A stretch of 20,000 nucleotides of DNA from Chrysomallon squamiferum (GCA_012295275.1 CM022679.1:9579669-9599668), one strand, 5' to 3'. Counted from the first letter of the stretch, positions 9,805-18,904 are shown. A program made the numbers and translations. Notes: generated by a model from the letters alone, not told the origin.

Positions 9805-10055
9805 ATTCAGTAGATTAATTTGCAGACAATCAGTTTGTTCAGTATTAATAAAAGAATTGAGTAAATCTGGGTTTTTTTTAAAATGTTAATAAAAAACTTC
9901 AGTATATTAAATTACAGACAATCAGTATGTTAAATGTTAATAAAAAAAAAAAATTCAGTAGATTATATTGCAGACAATCGGTATGTTAAATGTTAATAAA
10001 AAAAATTCTGTAGATTATATTGCAGACAGTTAATTTGTTAAATGTTGATAAAAAT
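9805..10055 (+). repeat. Diverged minisatellite, about 5 units of 45-56 bp
   Basis: Units begin ATTCAGTAGATTA or close variants near 9805, 9853 (degenerate), 9897, 9953 and 10005. Each runs through GCAGACAATCAGTATGTTAA and ATGTTAATAAAA into the next, and the A-run length varies between units. A single stray unit-like word, ATGTTAATAAAAAATTCAGT, lies about 1.4 kb downstream at 11417. It is unrelated to the 6786-7660 array. Confidence 0.85.
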
Positions 10056-10160
10056 TAGATTTTTCTTCTTATTGTTATTTACAATAAGATAAAGGCGCTG
10101 TTCAGAAGTAACCGAAAATTCCATTCGCGATCGCAAATTACTGTAATGTGCGTCATAGTA

Positions 10161-10590
10161 TTACGTATTTTCTTAGATATTTCTGTTACTATTTTCTGAG
10201 ATATTTTTGCACGTATTATCTCACAAATATCTGTGCCAATTATCAGATATTTTCTTTTTATTAAGAGTTCATTTTTTTTTATGATTATCCTGAGATATTT
10301 GGTGCGTATTATTTAAGATATTTTATACGTATTATCTAAGATATTTTTCTACGTATTATCAGATATTTTTGTATTATTATTGTTATTTTTTATGTATTAT
10401 ACGATATTTTTGTATTATTGTTGTTATTTTTATACATATTATCTAAGATATTTTTTAATTATCTGTGATATTTTTGGACATACTATCTGAAATATTTGGT
10501 CCGTTTTATCCGACTTATTTTGTATTATCTGATATATATTTTTTTTAATACGTATTTTCTGAGATTTTTTTTAGTACGCATTCTCAGATT
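10161..10590 (+). repeat. Diverged short minisatellite, about 16 units of 20-40 bp
   Basis: A TACGTATTATCTGAGATATT-like unit recurs about 16 times with substitutions and small insertions. Two adjacent units (about 10360-10435) share an extra TGTATTATTATTGTTATTTT-type insertion, so they arose by duplicating together. Unit boundaries are approximate because all units are T-rich. It has no coding content and is unrelated in sequence to the two preceding minisatellites. Confidence 0.8.
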
Positions 10591-11273
10591 ACAAAGTATA
10601 CATGTCACTCTGCAAAAGCAATAATAAAGACTTAAAATATCAAAAATATTTTATTTTCTTTACACCGGAGCTCTCTGATCGATGGTGGAAAAAAAAAAAA
10701 TAAAAAGAAGAAATAGCTGTGTTTCTTCAATACACAAGGCACCATGAAACACAAAGGGAAACTATCTTGTTTAGTAATTAATTCATGAAACCAGAACCAT
10801 GGAAGATAATAAAATAACCCATACACGCTTGACATCTTATTAATACTAATAGCTTCATTAGCGAATTTCAAAGACGTGTTTTGGTTTTAAATTACCAGCT
10901 CAAAGTGCACAATAACCCGTGCAAGTTGTGTTGTTGATGTTTGTGTGTATTTATTTACTTTTTTAGATTTTTGTTTTTAATTTTTTGTTTTTTGTTTTTA
11001 AATAAAAAAAATTATTTCATATTTCTATTAGTAAAAGGAAATAAATAACAAAAAATAATAAATAAACATACAAAAAAAAAAAAAAAAAAAAAAAAAACAA
11101 CAAAAAAGACTAATATCTGATTTTGTAAAAAAAAATGTTTTAATAGAAAATGCATATGTGATATTTTTAATTTTATAAATATATGGTATTCAGCTACATA
11201 TAAATCATATTTTGTATGTTTGTGTATGTTGTATTCTTCTTTAAAATATATTTCTTCACACATCAGTCAGTAT

Positions 11274-11304
<31 letters not shown>

Positions 11305-11943
11305 TTTTCATTCATTTTTATATTTTTGATAAGCCTTTGTTATCACGTCCCCCCCCCACACATTCTGTATCAGCTGTTATGATACGAAGTAATAAAAATA
11401 TAAAAATATATTATGTATGTTAATAAAAAATTCAGTATGGGACTATGTTTATTGACAAATTTCTTATCAGGTTTTTGTTTTTTGTTTTTTTTACCCAGTC
11501 TCTGGATTTGAATTACGCTAAATATACGATAACGGGTGTTTTTTCGTAAAATACTTCACGGCCTAGGAATATTTCAGATCATGAATTTTTCTGTTGCTTG
11601 GTACTGTAATCCTTACTGAGATTTCAGAACGGTGATTCCACCATTTTCCTAATGTTAATATTCTGTATGAACTTTTTTGTCCTTGTTTTTTTTTTATGTA
11701 ATTAATTTCAGTTTATGTCGGTAACTATTTTAATTAAAATACATTAACAAATAAATGGTTAATCAGTGTGATATTAATAAATGTAATAATGATTAAGGAA
11801 GTAGTGTTTAATTAAATTCTATGTAATTGCTTTTAATTATTCGAAAAGTTGTGAAAACCAGTTCAAACAAGTATTAAGATCATTTACAATATTTCTGCAA
11901 TAGATATTTTGTAATGTTGAAAAAATATTAACAATAATATCTT

Positions 11944-11948
<5 letters not shown>
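10591..11948. other. A+T-rich spacer with A-run, (TTTA)n and C-run
   Basis: Holds an A26 run at about 11072-11097, (TTTA)n at 11272-11308 and a C-run of 8 near 11350. 10640-10920 and 11480-11700 are unique with slightly higher G+C but no frames I trust. No RNA gene is seen. Confidence 0.65.

Positions 11949-11999
<51 letters not shown>
11949..11999. repeat. (AAT)n microsatellite
   Basis: About 16 AAT units followed by AATAAA-type low complexity to about 12065. Confidence 0.9.
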
Positions 12000-12277
12000 T
12001 AATAAAAAATAAAATAATAAAGTAAAATAATAAAGAAATAATAATAATTTTAAAAATAATAATAAGATATGATTTCTTTGTAATTTAAGACGATCAAAAA
12101 TTTGGTATGATGTTTGAAGTCGACTCTATCTTTTCAGTAAAGAAATAAAATTATAATGCCAACATATAAAATAAATAAAATAAATAAACTTCTGGGATGT
12201 TTTTCTGAGTGCACCATTAGTTACATACTGAAATTCAAAATAAAAATAATGCAAATTTAAATATAAATAAAAATAAA
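12000..12277. other. A+T-rich unique spacer
   Basis: A-rich AAT/AAAT low complexity to about 12065, then unique A+T-rich sequence with a short AAAT run near 12165-12188. No gene is seen. Confidence 0.6.
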
Positions 12278-12325
12278 AATACAAATACAAATACAAATAC
12301 AAATACAAATACAAATACAAATACA

Positions 12326-12373
<48 letters not shown>
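12278..12373. repeat. (AAATAC)n abutting (AAT)n
   Basis: About eight AAATAC hexamers at 12279-12327 run directly into about 15 AAT units. On the minus strand the hexamer gives an alternating Leu/Tyr frame, which is an artefact. Confidence 0.92.
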
Positions 12374-12485
12374 TGTAGCTGATGTTATTATATTAATATT
12401 ATTATAATCACATAAATAAATAAATAATAAATAATGATTTAAGTTACAAGAAGACAGTTTATTTAAAATAATAAATGCTAAAAAT

Positions 12486-12563
12486 AATAATAATAATAAT
12501 GATAATAATAATAATAATAATATTATAAATAATTATATATATATATGTATGTAAGTATGTATG

Positions 12564-12661
<98 letters not shown>
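12486..12661. repeat. Compound microsatellite AAT-AT-GTAT-AT-AC-AG
   Basis: (AAT)n at about 12486-12521, then AT and GTAT units, (AT)n to 12580, (AC)10 at 12581-12600 and an uninterrupted (AG)30 at 12601-12660. The sharp AC-to-AG junction is the kind produced by slippage plus a founding point mutation. It abuts island F. Confidence 0.95.
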
Positions 12662-12662
<1 letters not shown>

Positions 12663-13010
12663 CTTACTGCGTTTTATATAAAAAATAAGGTTTTAAAACA
12701 GACTGATTAGATGATCGTTCTGATATTAAAATGACTCGGCTACATCCGTGACTCGACAAATTTCGCATAATAGAAATTCGAGCCGCACCTGTGATAAGGG
12801 CCGGAATTACAGCTGTGTTAGAGGAAACCCGAAACACCATGCCACCCAGCTATTGAGTCACACCGTGTGAACTTCGCAAAGATCACTGATGACCATAAAC
12901 GACAGCAAATAACCAGCGTAATTAATTATTTTAAATTTGTGTTTCCTGCTGTTCGAAACTGGTTAAAAGTGATTTGACCACATTCAGTGAAGAGGCTGAA
13001 GATAGTTTTT
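12662..13010. promoter_or_regulatory. Unique G+C-richer island F with E-box/GATA pair (candidate enhancer)
   Basis: About 350 bp of unique, balanced sequence without a credible frame. CACCTG (12786-12791) is immediately followed by TGATAA (12792-12797), an E-box abutting a GATA site. Just upstream is a dyad, CTCG..AATTTC at 12752-12764 against GAAATTCGAG at 12773-12782, with an 8-nt loop and a 3-nt bulge. A TAATTAATTA homeodomain-type cluster lies near 12919. Composite E-box/GATA sites are known in blood and gut enhancers, but with different spacing. The island's regulatory role is inference. Confidence 0.33.
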
Positions 13011-13377
13011 TTTTTAATTTTTTAAATAGAATATATTCGGGCGATTATTTATTTATTTATTTATTTATTATTTTGTTATTTCTTTTATTTTATTTAACGT
13101 CATGATTAAACTATTATTTTTATTACATTTGTTGTTGTTGTTGTTGTTGTTGTTATTATTACTTTTCTTATATATATATATTAACTTAAATAATTATTTT
13201 GACTCAAATGTCGAAAAATACATGAAGATTAAAATAAAAAGATATGCTAATTTTAAATCACCGTTAGATAAAACAGCACTTTTTTCTTTCTTACACACAC
13301 ACACATACACACACGCACACACGCACACACACACATATCTTTGTTCAAATACAATACCATTTAGAATTATAAACAAA
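13011..13377. repeat. T-rich spacer with TTTA, TTG and AC microsatellites
   Basis: (TTTA)n at about 13048-13070, (TTG)8 at about 13129-13152, a TA run near 13171-13180, and an interrupted (AC)n with GCAC/TACA variants at about 13293-13336. A 160-codon frame from 13102 crosses several of these arrays and reads Leu, Tyr/Ile and His/Thr runs, so I do not call it a gene. Confidence 0.85.
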
Positions 13378-13740
13378 CAGACTGATAAAAAAACGCTCGA
13401 ACTCACAAACACACAACACAGGACCAGAATCGCCGAGTTATCTTGGATCTATCACCGTTCGTTCATCTTAACTCATATTATTATTATTATTATTATTATT
13501 TTTTTTTTTTTTTTAAAGGAGGATGCAGTTTTTCAACACGGCATCTATTTCCACTGTGTCAGACAGCTAAGCCCAAGGTCGTGACCCCGCTGACACGGCG
13601 GCCATTGTCTGAACTCGACTGGGATCAGCGTAACAAGACAGGGTTAACTGTCTATTGTTCACGTCACCTTTCTTTATGTTACAGTTCGCGGATCCTGCAA
13701 AGCATGGCTGTTTGCTTTAAGAAACAATATACTGAAGAAG
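13378..13740. promoter_or_regulatory. Unique G+C-richer island G (candidate cis-regulatory element)
   Basis: Unique sequence is split by an (ATT)n/T-run at about 13478-13514. The right half (13515-13735) is the most G+C-rich stretch of the window. It contains AGGTCG/TGACCC at 13576-13587, an everted/inverted nuclear-receptor-like pair without spacer. It also has GGCGGCCATTG at 13597-13607 (the same 11-mer as in island C), a dyad GACAG/CTGTC at 13637-13652 with a GTTAAC centre, and a SOX-type ATTGTTC word near 13654. Frames through it begin or end in simple repeats. A non-coding regulatory block is my best guess. Confidence 0.33.
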
Positions 13741-14158
13741 AAAAATATTATTCTGAAGAAAAAAAAAAACCTTTTCAAGATATTTTTTTTATTATTTTCT
13801 TTTTTTTTTTTTTTTTTTTTTTAGCAGCGATAAAAATTATTAAAGTCACTGCTGCTATAAATTGGTGTGGGTTTAGAAAAAGGAGGAAATTAAAAATAAT
13901 ATATAAATAAATTTTTTTTATTACTGAATGTCGTTTTATTCGTAATGCTGTTTTTAACTGCAGTGTTAATACTGTTGTGTATATGACAATAATAAATTAT
14001 TTAACTAAACATCTGTTGTTGTTGTTGTTGTTGTGTTTGTTTAGCTTTTTTTTTTTTTTTTTTTTAATTTGTTTTGTTGAGTATAATGTTCTAACAAAAG
14101 AAAGCCAATACATCAATATAAGTACATGAATAGAAATTCAGGTATTTCTTTTCACGCG

Positions 14159-14196
<38 letters not shown>

Positions 14197-14532
14197 AAGA
14201 AAAAAAAAAAAAAAAGAAAAAAATACAGCTTATTAATTATATTTAATTATCAGAGTGATTGTCTTGCAAACACACACACACACGGAATAATACGGAACAA
14301 AATAAAAAGAAATAAACAAAACATAAATAAACAAACAAACAACCCATGCAGGCAGTTCAACTCTACCAGTGTTAAAATAGCTAAAGAGTTATCTTAGCAA
14401 TTTACCCCTGAAGATTTTATCAGTTCTTTCGATGCAGCGGCTGAACTTATACAGAAACATTAACACATTTTCTACATGGCATTTTCTTGCATAACGTTCA
14501 CACTCACTGTCTCTTGCATGATCACAAAATGA

Positions 14533-14534
<2 letters not shown>
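13741..14534. other. A+T-rich spacer with TTG, long T- and A-runs
   Basis: T-runs at about 13800-13822 and 14047-14065, (TTG)n at about 14012-14033, a very long interrupted A tract at 14159-14223 and a short (AC)n at about 14271-14283. 14345-14534 is unique with mixed composition. No gene is seen. Confidence 0.7.
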
Positions 14535-14566
<32 letters not shown>

Positions 14567-14607
14567 TCTGTATCTTTTTCTCAATGTCACATACTTAAAC
14601 TCGCGGG

Positions 14608-14639
<32 letters not shown>
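14535..14639. repeat. T29 and A32 tracts in inverted orientation
   Basis: An uninterrupted T-run at 14535-14563 and an uninterrupted A-run at 14608-14639 are separated by 44 bp. The two can pair fully as a hairpin on either strand. Independent slippage at two retroposon-type tails in opposite orientation, or an inverted duplication, would give this. Confidence 0.9.
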
Positions 14640-14640
<1 letters not shown>

Positions 14641-14967
14641 AAGTTCAGAAAGTGGAAAAATTGTCAGTAACAGTATAGCTTGTACTCGTCTTTCAGCGAA
14701 ATTCCTTTGCTGGCGAAAGGTTTAAGTTTGGCGCTTAATGTTTATGCCACTACAACAGCTTAAAGTATGTCGACATATTCCAGATGTCAGTTTAGTACTT
14801 TCGTATTAACCTCTCGGTCTGTGATCTGTTTTTCAGCTCGTGATATTACTGGGGTGTGTTCGCGAAATTCTATCTAGATTAAGTAACAGAGAACAAAAAC
14901 ATGTAGGATAATTTTATTATTTAATTCCTTGTCATACCGATGAAAGTTAATATGATAATTATATAAA
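14640..14967. promoter_or_regulatory. Unique island H (weak regulatory candidate)
   Basis: 14640-14900 is unique and of mixed composition, with several CpGs (GTTCGCGAAATTC near 14858) and no frames. It then decays to A+T-rich sequence before the TATG array. Nothing else is recognised. The regulatory call is by analogy with the other islands. Confidence 0.2.
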
Positions 14968-15105
14968 TAATGTATGTAAATATGTATTTGTGTGTGTTTG
15001 GTAAGTAGATACGTAGGTATGTGTATACGTATGTACGTACGTATATACACATACGTGCGTATGTATTTTTATATGTGTATGTATGTATGGACGTATGTAC
15101 GTATG

Positions 15106-15142
<37 letters not shown>

Positions 15143-15334
15143 GTACTTATTTAAGTATGTGTATGTAGGTGCACATATATATATGTATGTGTATCTATGT
15201 ATGTATGTATATATATATATGTATGTATGTATATATGTATGTATGTATGTATGTGTATATATGTATGTATGTATGTATATATATATATGTATGAATGTAT
15301 GTCTGTCTGAATGTATGTATGTATGTATGTATTA
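14968..15334. repeat. Long (TATG)n/(TA)n/(TACG) microsatellite cluster
   Basis: About 365 bp of imperfect TATG units interspersed with TACG, (TA)n (about 15112-15138) and GTGT. The left part is rich in CGTA variants and the right part is purer TATG. It makes a 104-codon Tyr/Val/Met/Cys frame that is an artefact. Interruptions suggest age. Confidence 0.92.
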
Positions 15335-15645
15335 GTTACGACAAAAGCGCTCGTTTCTTCACTGTCCCACTAGGTTTTCATGTTTGTCTTTGTATAAACA
15401 CACAAGCTGACAGTGTGTTAGCTAATACACTTTAATATGCTACAAATGGGATTTGTAGTAAATTGGGAGTCTTCTTATTAACGTTAGATTTGATGGTTAA
15501 GGAAATTACATTAGACGAAAATTGAATACCTTTCAAAACAGCTGAAACTGCAATGTTGTGGTAACGTAATGTCTTCACTCGTCGAAATTAATGTGAAAAA
15601 TAAATACGTCTGGTTCAACAGAAACGTAATGAATTATTCTAAACA
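15335..15645. other. Unique island I between two microsatellite clusters
   Basis: About 310 bp of unique, mixed-composition sequence without credible frames, tRNA-like structure or transposon ends. It may be regulatory like the other islands, but no motif cluster stands out. Confidence 0.4.
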
Positions 15646-15873
15646 GTCTGTCTGTCTTTTTGTCTGACTGTCTGTCTGTCTGTTTGTTTGTCTATCTATA
15701 TACCTATATGTCGTTTTTTTTTTTTTTTGTCTATCTGACCATACATCCATTCATTCATTCATTCATTCATTCATTCTTGCATCGATCATTCATTAGTCCC
15801 TGCAACCATCTCCATATCTCTCTGTCGTCTATCTATTTGTCTGTCAGTATGTCGTCTTTATATGTATATGTCC

Positions 15874-15953
<80 letters not shown>
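15646..15953. repeat. Pyrimidine-rich microsatellite cluster: TGTC, T-run, ATTC, TC
   Basis: TGTC/TTTG/TATC tetramers at about 15646-15700, a T-run at about 15714-15728, (ATTC)n at about 15741-15777, more TGTC/CATC-type sequence and an uninterrupted (TC)38 at about 15877-15953. A 155-codon Ser/Leu-rich frame across it is an artefact of the repeats. Confidence 0.9.
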
Positions 15954-15956
<3 letters not shown>

Positions 15957-16222
15957 CTCCGTCCGTCAGTCATTTCGTTCATTCATCCATCTCAATCGTC
16001 TGTCCGTTTTGAGTTTCTCTCTTTCTGCTCGTCGACACCTACCTTTTTTATCAAGGCAAAATTACCTTTAATATTTCTTTATATGTATCGACAGAGAGTT
16101 GAGAGAGCGAACACTGTGTACTATTAGAAAACTCATCAGACATTGCTTCCGTGATCAGTTTTTCTGACTGCCTTGAAGTCAAGTACAGCAAACACCATTA
16201 CAGATCGGTAAAACCGTCCTTC

Positions 16223-16327
16223 AGGTCGGAGTAACACATAGTCGGAGGTCACTGTAACATGGTTTAATGCAAAGGTTGTTGTGATTTCAGGTCAAAATGA
16301 CGTAATTTCAGTGTCAGGGTAACATAC
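16223..16327 (+). promoter_or_regulatory. Loose array of AGGTC..TAACA words
   Basis: AGGTCGGAGTAACACA (16223), AGGTCACTGTAACATG (16246), AGGTCAAAATGACGTA (16289) and GTGTCAGGGTAACATA (16311) resemble one another, at steps of 23, 43 and 22 bp. AGGTCA is the classical nuclear-receptor half site. It may be an eroded tandem repeat or a cluster of receptor sites. Confidence 0.35.
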
Positions 16328-16547
16328 GAATGTAGATAGATAATAGTCGAGAATTTCCCTGTGTTGTGATTGGAGGAAATGTGTGTTAGTTTACTATTAT
16401 CTGCTATCATATTTTTTTCTGTTGATACGAATTCATTTGTTTATTGTGAATTCTTAGCTGACACTGTGAAGAAATCATTGCATGCATGAGGCTTATGTCT
16501 GATCAGTCTGCAACAGGTTTTTTTTTTTTTTTTTTTTCAGCAAGAAG

Positions 16548-16559
16548 AGTAGGCCTACT
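16548..16559. other. 12-bp perfect palindrome
   Basis: AGTAGGCCTACT equals its own reverse complement. It lies just after a T-run ending in CAG. It may be a dimeric protein site or chance. Confidence 0.6.
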
Positions 16560-16865
16560 TGTTGAATGCAGAATGTTTCACAAAACACGATAATGTGCAT
16601 GTTCAAAAGAGATGTAAATAGATGAAATTTACTTTACAAATGAACAAAATGTTTAATGTAGAGCAATTCATAACAGTGGTTATGACGATGGCGAAAATGT
16701 AAGTTCAGCTAGTCAGAGCAAAACCTGTGAAATGTAATAAACGTGCGTTAAAAACCATAGACCATGTTTCACAAGAGCTAAGATAAACATGAAAAATCAC
16801 CGCAAATTTTCTTAACTCTTAAAGGTAGTTTAGAATAGCGTAGAATATCGTTCTAATGTTCTTGT

Positions 16866-16882
16866 ATTATTATTATTATTAC

Positions 16883-16963
<81 letters not shown>

Positions 16964-16980
16964 TATTGTTATTATTATTA
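16866..16980. repeat. (ATT)n microsatellite, about 115 bp
   Basis: The longest triplet array of the window, about 38 units with ACT and GTT interruptions near both ends and a pure middle. Read on the minus strand it gives a poly-Asn frame, which should not be annotated as a protein. Confidence 0.95.
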
Positions 16981-17380
16981 ATGTCGACATTACCATTACT
17001 GTTTGTTTCAACATTTCGAAATACCTTTTTGCAGAAACTGAAGAAAATTTTGTACGGATACATTATTTAATAGAAGATTGGTTTAGGCATTCATTGCTTT
17101 GTTGCTCTGTGACAATAACGATGTTAATTACTGCGGATATGGCCAGGCAGTCCCCTGCACAGTTTCAAAACCGTTAATCCCAGCCGCAAGTTGAAAATTA
17201 TTGATTCCAGGACCTCGACAGTAAACAGAGAACGGCCTTTGTTTAGTAATGTACAATTAGTGGGCATTGTTAAGAATATGATAACAAAAGGTTTTAAAGG
17301 AATACAGTGGTTTTCTGTGTGAGTTTTTGTCTCAGTACAGTTAGAGTCACGGCTCGTTGAAGTGAATGTTAAAAATTGTA
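16981..17380. promoter_or_regulatory. Unique island K (candidate cis-regulatory element)
   Basis: About 400 bp of unique sequence with CCTTTGTTTAG near 17236 (TCF/SOX- and forkhead-like overlap), ACAATTAG near 17252 (homeodomain-like), and a G+C-richer core (GGCCAGGCAGTCCCCTGC at about 17141-17158). No credible exon is seen. Regulatory function is inferred only. Confidence 0.3.
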
Positions 17381-17386
17381 AAAAAA

Positions 17387-17482
17387 GCTTTTTTTTTTTT
17401 TTTTTTTTTTTTTTTCTTAAATTTATTATTATTGTTATTATTGTTATTTTTGTTGCTATTGTTATTATTATTATTATTATAT
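17387..17482. repeat. T-run followed by interrupted (ATT)n
   Basis: A T-run of about 26 bases ending near 17415, then ATT units with GTT and GCT interruptions to about 17481. Confidence 0.9.
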
Positions 17483-18177
17483 TTATAAACCCAAATAAAA
17501 TCAAAATTAAATAAATAATTAAATTTAAAAAAAAAATGTAGAGACAGAGAGATATTCAGAAAACACAATAAAAGGGGAAAATAATAAAAAAATAAAATAA
17601 AATAGACAGATAGATATTAATAATAATAACAACAACACCACTAACGACAACGATGATGACGACATTAATGTTCATCATCACAAATAAACATCATCATAAA
17701 TAAACAAATAAAAAAGAACAACAAAGTCAGGTTGTTATCAACATGTCAGTGAAAATATATTTGATGAGACAATTGCATAACAAAGTTTGATAAAAAGTAA
17801 AAGTTTTCAAGCTTAAACGAACAGTCAAGTAGGTCACAAAAATACGTCACAATCATATTATGTACATAAATCATATTATGTGTATCTAAACATAGTGGTT
17901 ATGACGTAACCTCTCTTTCACGTGTATTTATATATAATTATACATATATATTTTATGTACAATAGTTATTTAAAACATACGATAGCTTAAATACGTGTGG
18001 TATTAATTCAGAAGCGGAGATCAGTTAGTTGAAAGGTCAGGTATATTAGATACAATCAAAAAAATGTTCTTTGTATTATATTTTAAAGAAAATGAACACT
18101 TTTTTTTTTTTTAATAATTTTAAGTATATATTTTAAAAACTATAAAAGAAAATTTATTGTATCTAAGCAAGATATTG
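17483..18177. other. A+T-rich spacer
   Basis: A-rich low complexity to about 17610, AAC/GAT-type imperfect triplets at 17620-17700, and unique A+T-rich sequence with an 18-bp direct duplication (ATCATATTATGT at 17852 and 17870). A T-run lies near 18101-18112. No gene is seen. Confidence 0.65.
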
Positions 18178-18199
18178 TTAAAGGAATACTCAGACCAAA
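18178..18199 (+). repeat. Left terminal inverted repeat with TTAA
   Basis: TTAA at 18178-18181 followed by the 18-bp left arm of the 18182-18900 element. 17 of 18 positions match the right arm. Confidence 0.8.
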
Positions 18200-18591
18200 C
18201 TGTTAAGATCTGAAAGAGTAAAAAAAATTTAAACAAATTAATATTCGTTGACTCTAAGCAGCTTTACTGTGTTTCGAGCCCAGTTCTTTCTGCTGTGTTA
18301 TTTTCAAGAAGTTACACAACTGAAGGAAACGATCTAACTGTGCCAGTGTTTGAAGAAGGCAGTAAACTCAGGTGTATTCTGATTATGCTCTGAATGTTTG
18401 AGTTAGTTTGCAGCTGTTCATATAAAAATGTTTATGAATCACTGCAAGATGGTGGAAAAAGCCGAGAAGAAACAAGAAAATAACCAAAGTTCGAAAGAGG
18501 CTGGTGGTACACTGATACAATGTGTCAATAATATTCATTAACAAAATTACACAAATCATATTAAAATTAAAAACAATAAAAAATAAAATAA

Positions 18592-18626
<35 letters not shown>

Positions 18627-18900
18627 AAGAACAATTAAAAAATAAAAAAAATAAAAATAAAAGAAGCAAAAAATCTCCAAGCTATTGGAAGAAAATATTT
18701 GTGTACATTTTTACAGTTGACTAATTTAAAATATTGTACAATTTTTTTCAGAGTAAATACGTCTTTTTAATCACACATTTACAACAAAGAAGAGTTTTAA
18801 AAACCTATTATATTAAGTTTATACTGTCTATAATACTCATATTAAACATTAATACAGATCAAACTTTGTTGAATATCCACATTTTGGTCTGAGCATTCCT
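18182..18900. mobile_element. Non-autonomous DNA transposon (MITE-like), TTAA target site
   Basis: AGGAATACTCAGACCAAA at 18182-18199 is the inverted complement, with one mismatch, of TTTGGTCTGAGCATTCCT at 18883-18900. TTAA stands directly outside both ends (18178-18181 and 18901-18904). The 719-bp interior has no transposase frame and holds unique sequence (18230-18480), an (AAAT)n array at about 18590-18627 and A+T-rich sequence. TTAA target duplication is the hallmark of piggyBac and is also seen in Sola3. The terminal bases are not the usual piggyBac CCC, so the superfamily is open. The high arm identity suggests moderate age. Confidence 0.75.
18590..18627. repeat. (AAAT)n microsatellite
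   Basis: About nine AAAT units inside the TTAA-flanked element. An internal microsatellite is common in MITEs and may have grown after insertion. Confidence 0.9.
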
Positions 18901-18904
18901 TTAA
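18883..18904 (-). repeat. Right terminal inverted repeat with TTAA
   Basis: Inverted copy of the left arm followed by TTAA at 18901-18904. The single difference is an A/G at the seventh base of the arm. Confidence 0.8.

Larger units (their letters stand above)
15954..16860. promoter_or_regulatory. Unique island J (candidate cis-regulatory or old unique DNA)
   Basis: About 900 bp of unique sequence of moderate A+T, interrupted only by a T-run ending in CAG at about 16518-16540. It has no credible coding frame. It carries AGGTC-type half sites in a loose repeat (listed separately) and a 12-bp perfect palindrome AGTAGGCCTACT at 16548-16559. It is the longest stretch here without simple repeats. 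Function unknown. Confidence 0.3.

Noticed and set aside
13102-13584. 160-codon open frame
   Set aside because: It runs through TTG, TA, AC and ATT microsatellites and reads as Leu, Tyr/Ile and His/Thr runs. No domain is seen.
15021-15335. 104-codon Tyr/Val/Met frame
   Set aside because: Translation of the TATG/TA array.
15660-16127. 155-codon Ser/Leu frame
   Set aside because: Produced by the TC and TGTC/ATTC arrays. Not protein-like outside them.
16518-16545. T-run ending in CAG as a splice acceptor
   Set aside because: T-runs are everywhere in this window, and no coding exon or donor follows.
16830-17063. Poly-Asn frame on the minus strand
   Set aside because: Translation of the (ATT)n array. 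Poly-Asn proteins exist, but the flanks here are not coding-like.
8308-17138. Shared 13-mer AATTACTGCGGAT at 8308 and 17126
   Set aside because: A few 13-mer coincidences are expected in 20 kb, and the match does not extend.
17124-17568. Two overlapping minus-strand frames
   Set aside because: They cross the T-run and (ATT)n array (poly-Lys, Ile/Asn runs). Island K is open in other frames only briefly.
16674-17907. Shared word AGTGGTTATGACG at 16674-16686 and about 17894
   Set aside because: Flanking sequence does not align, so chance is likely.
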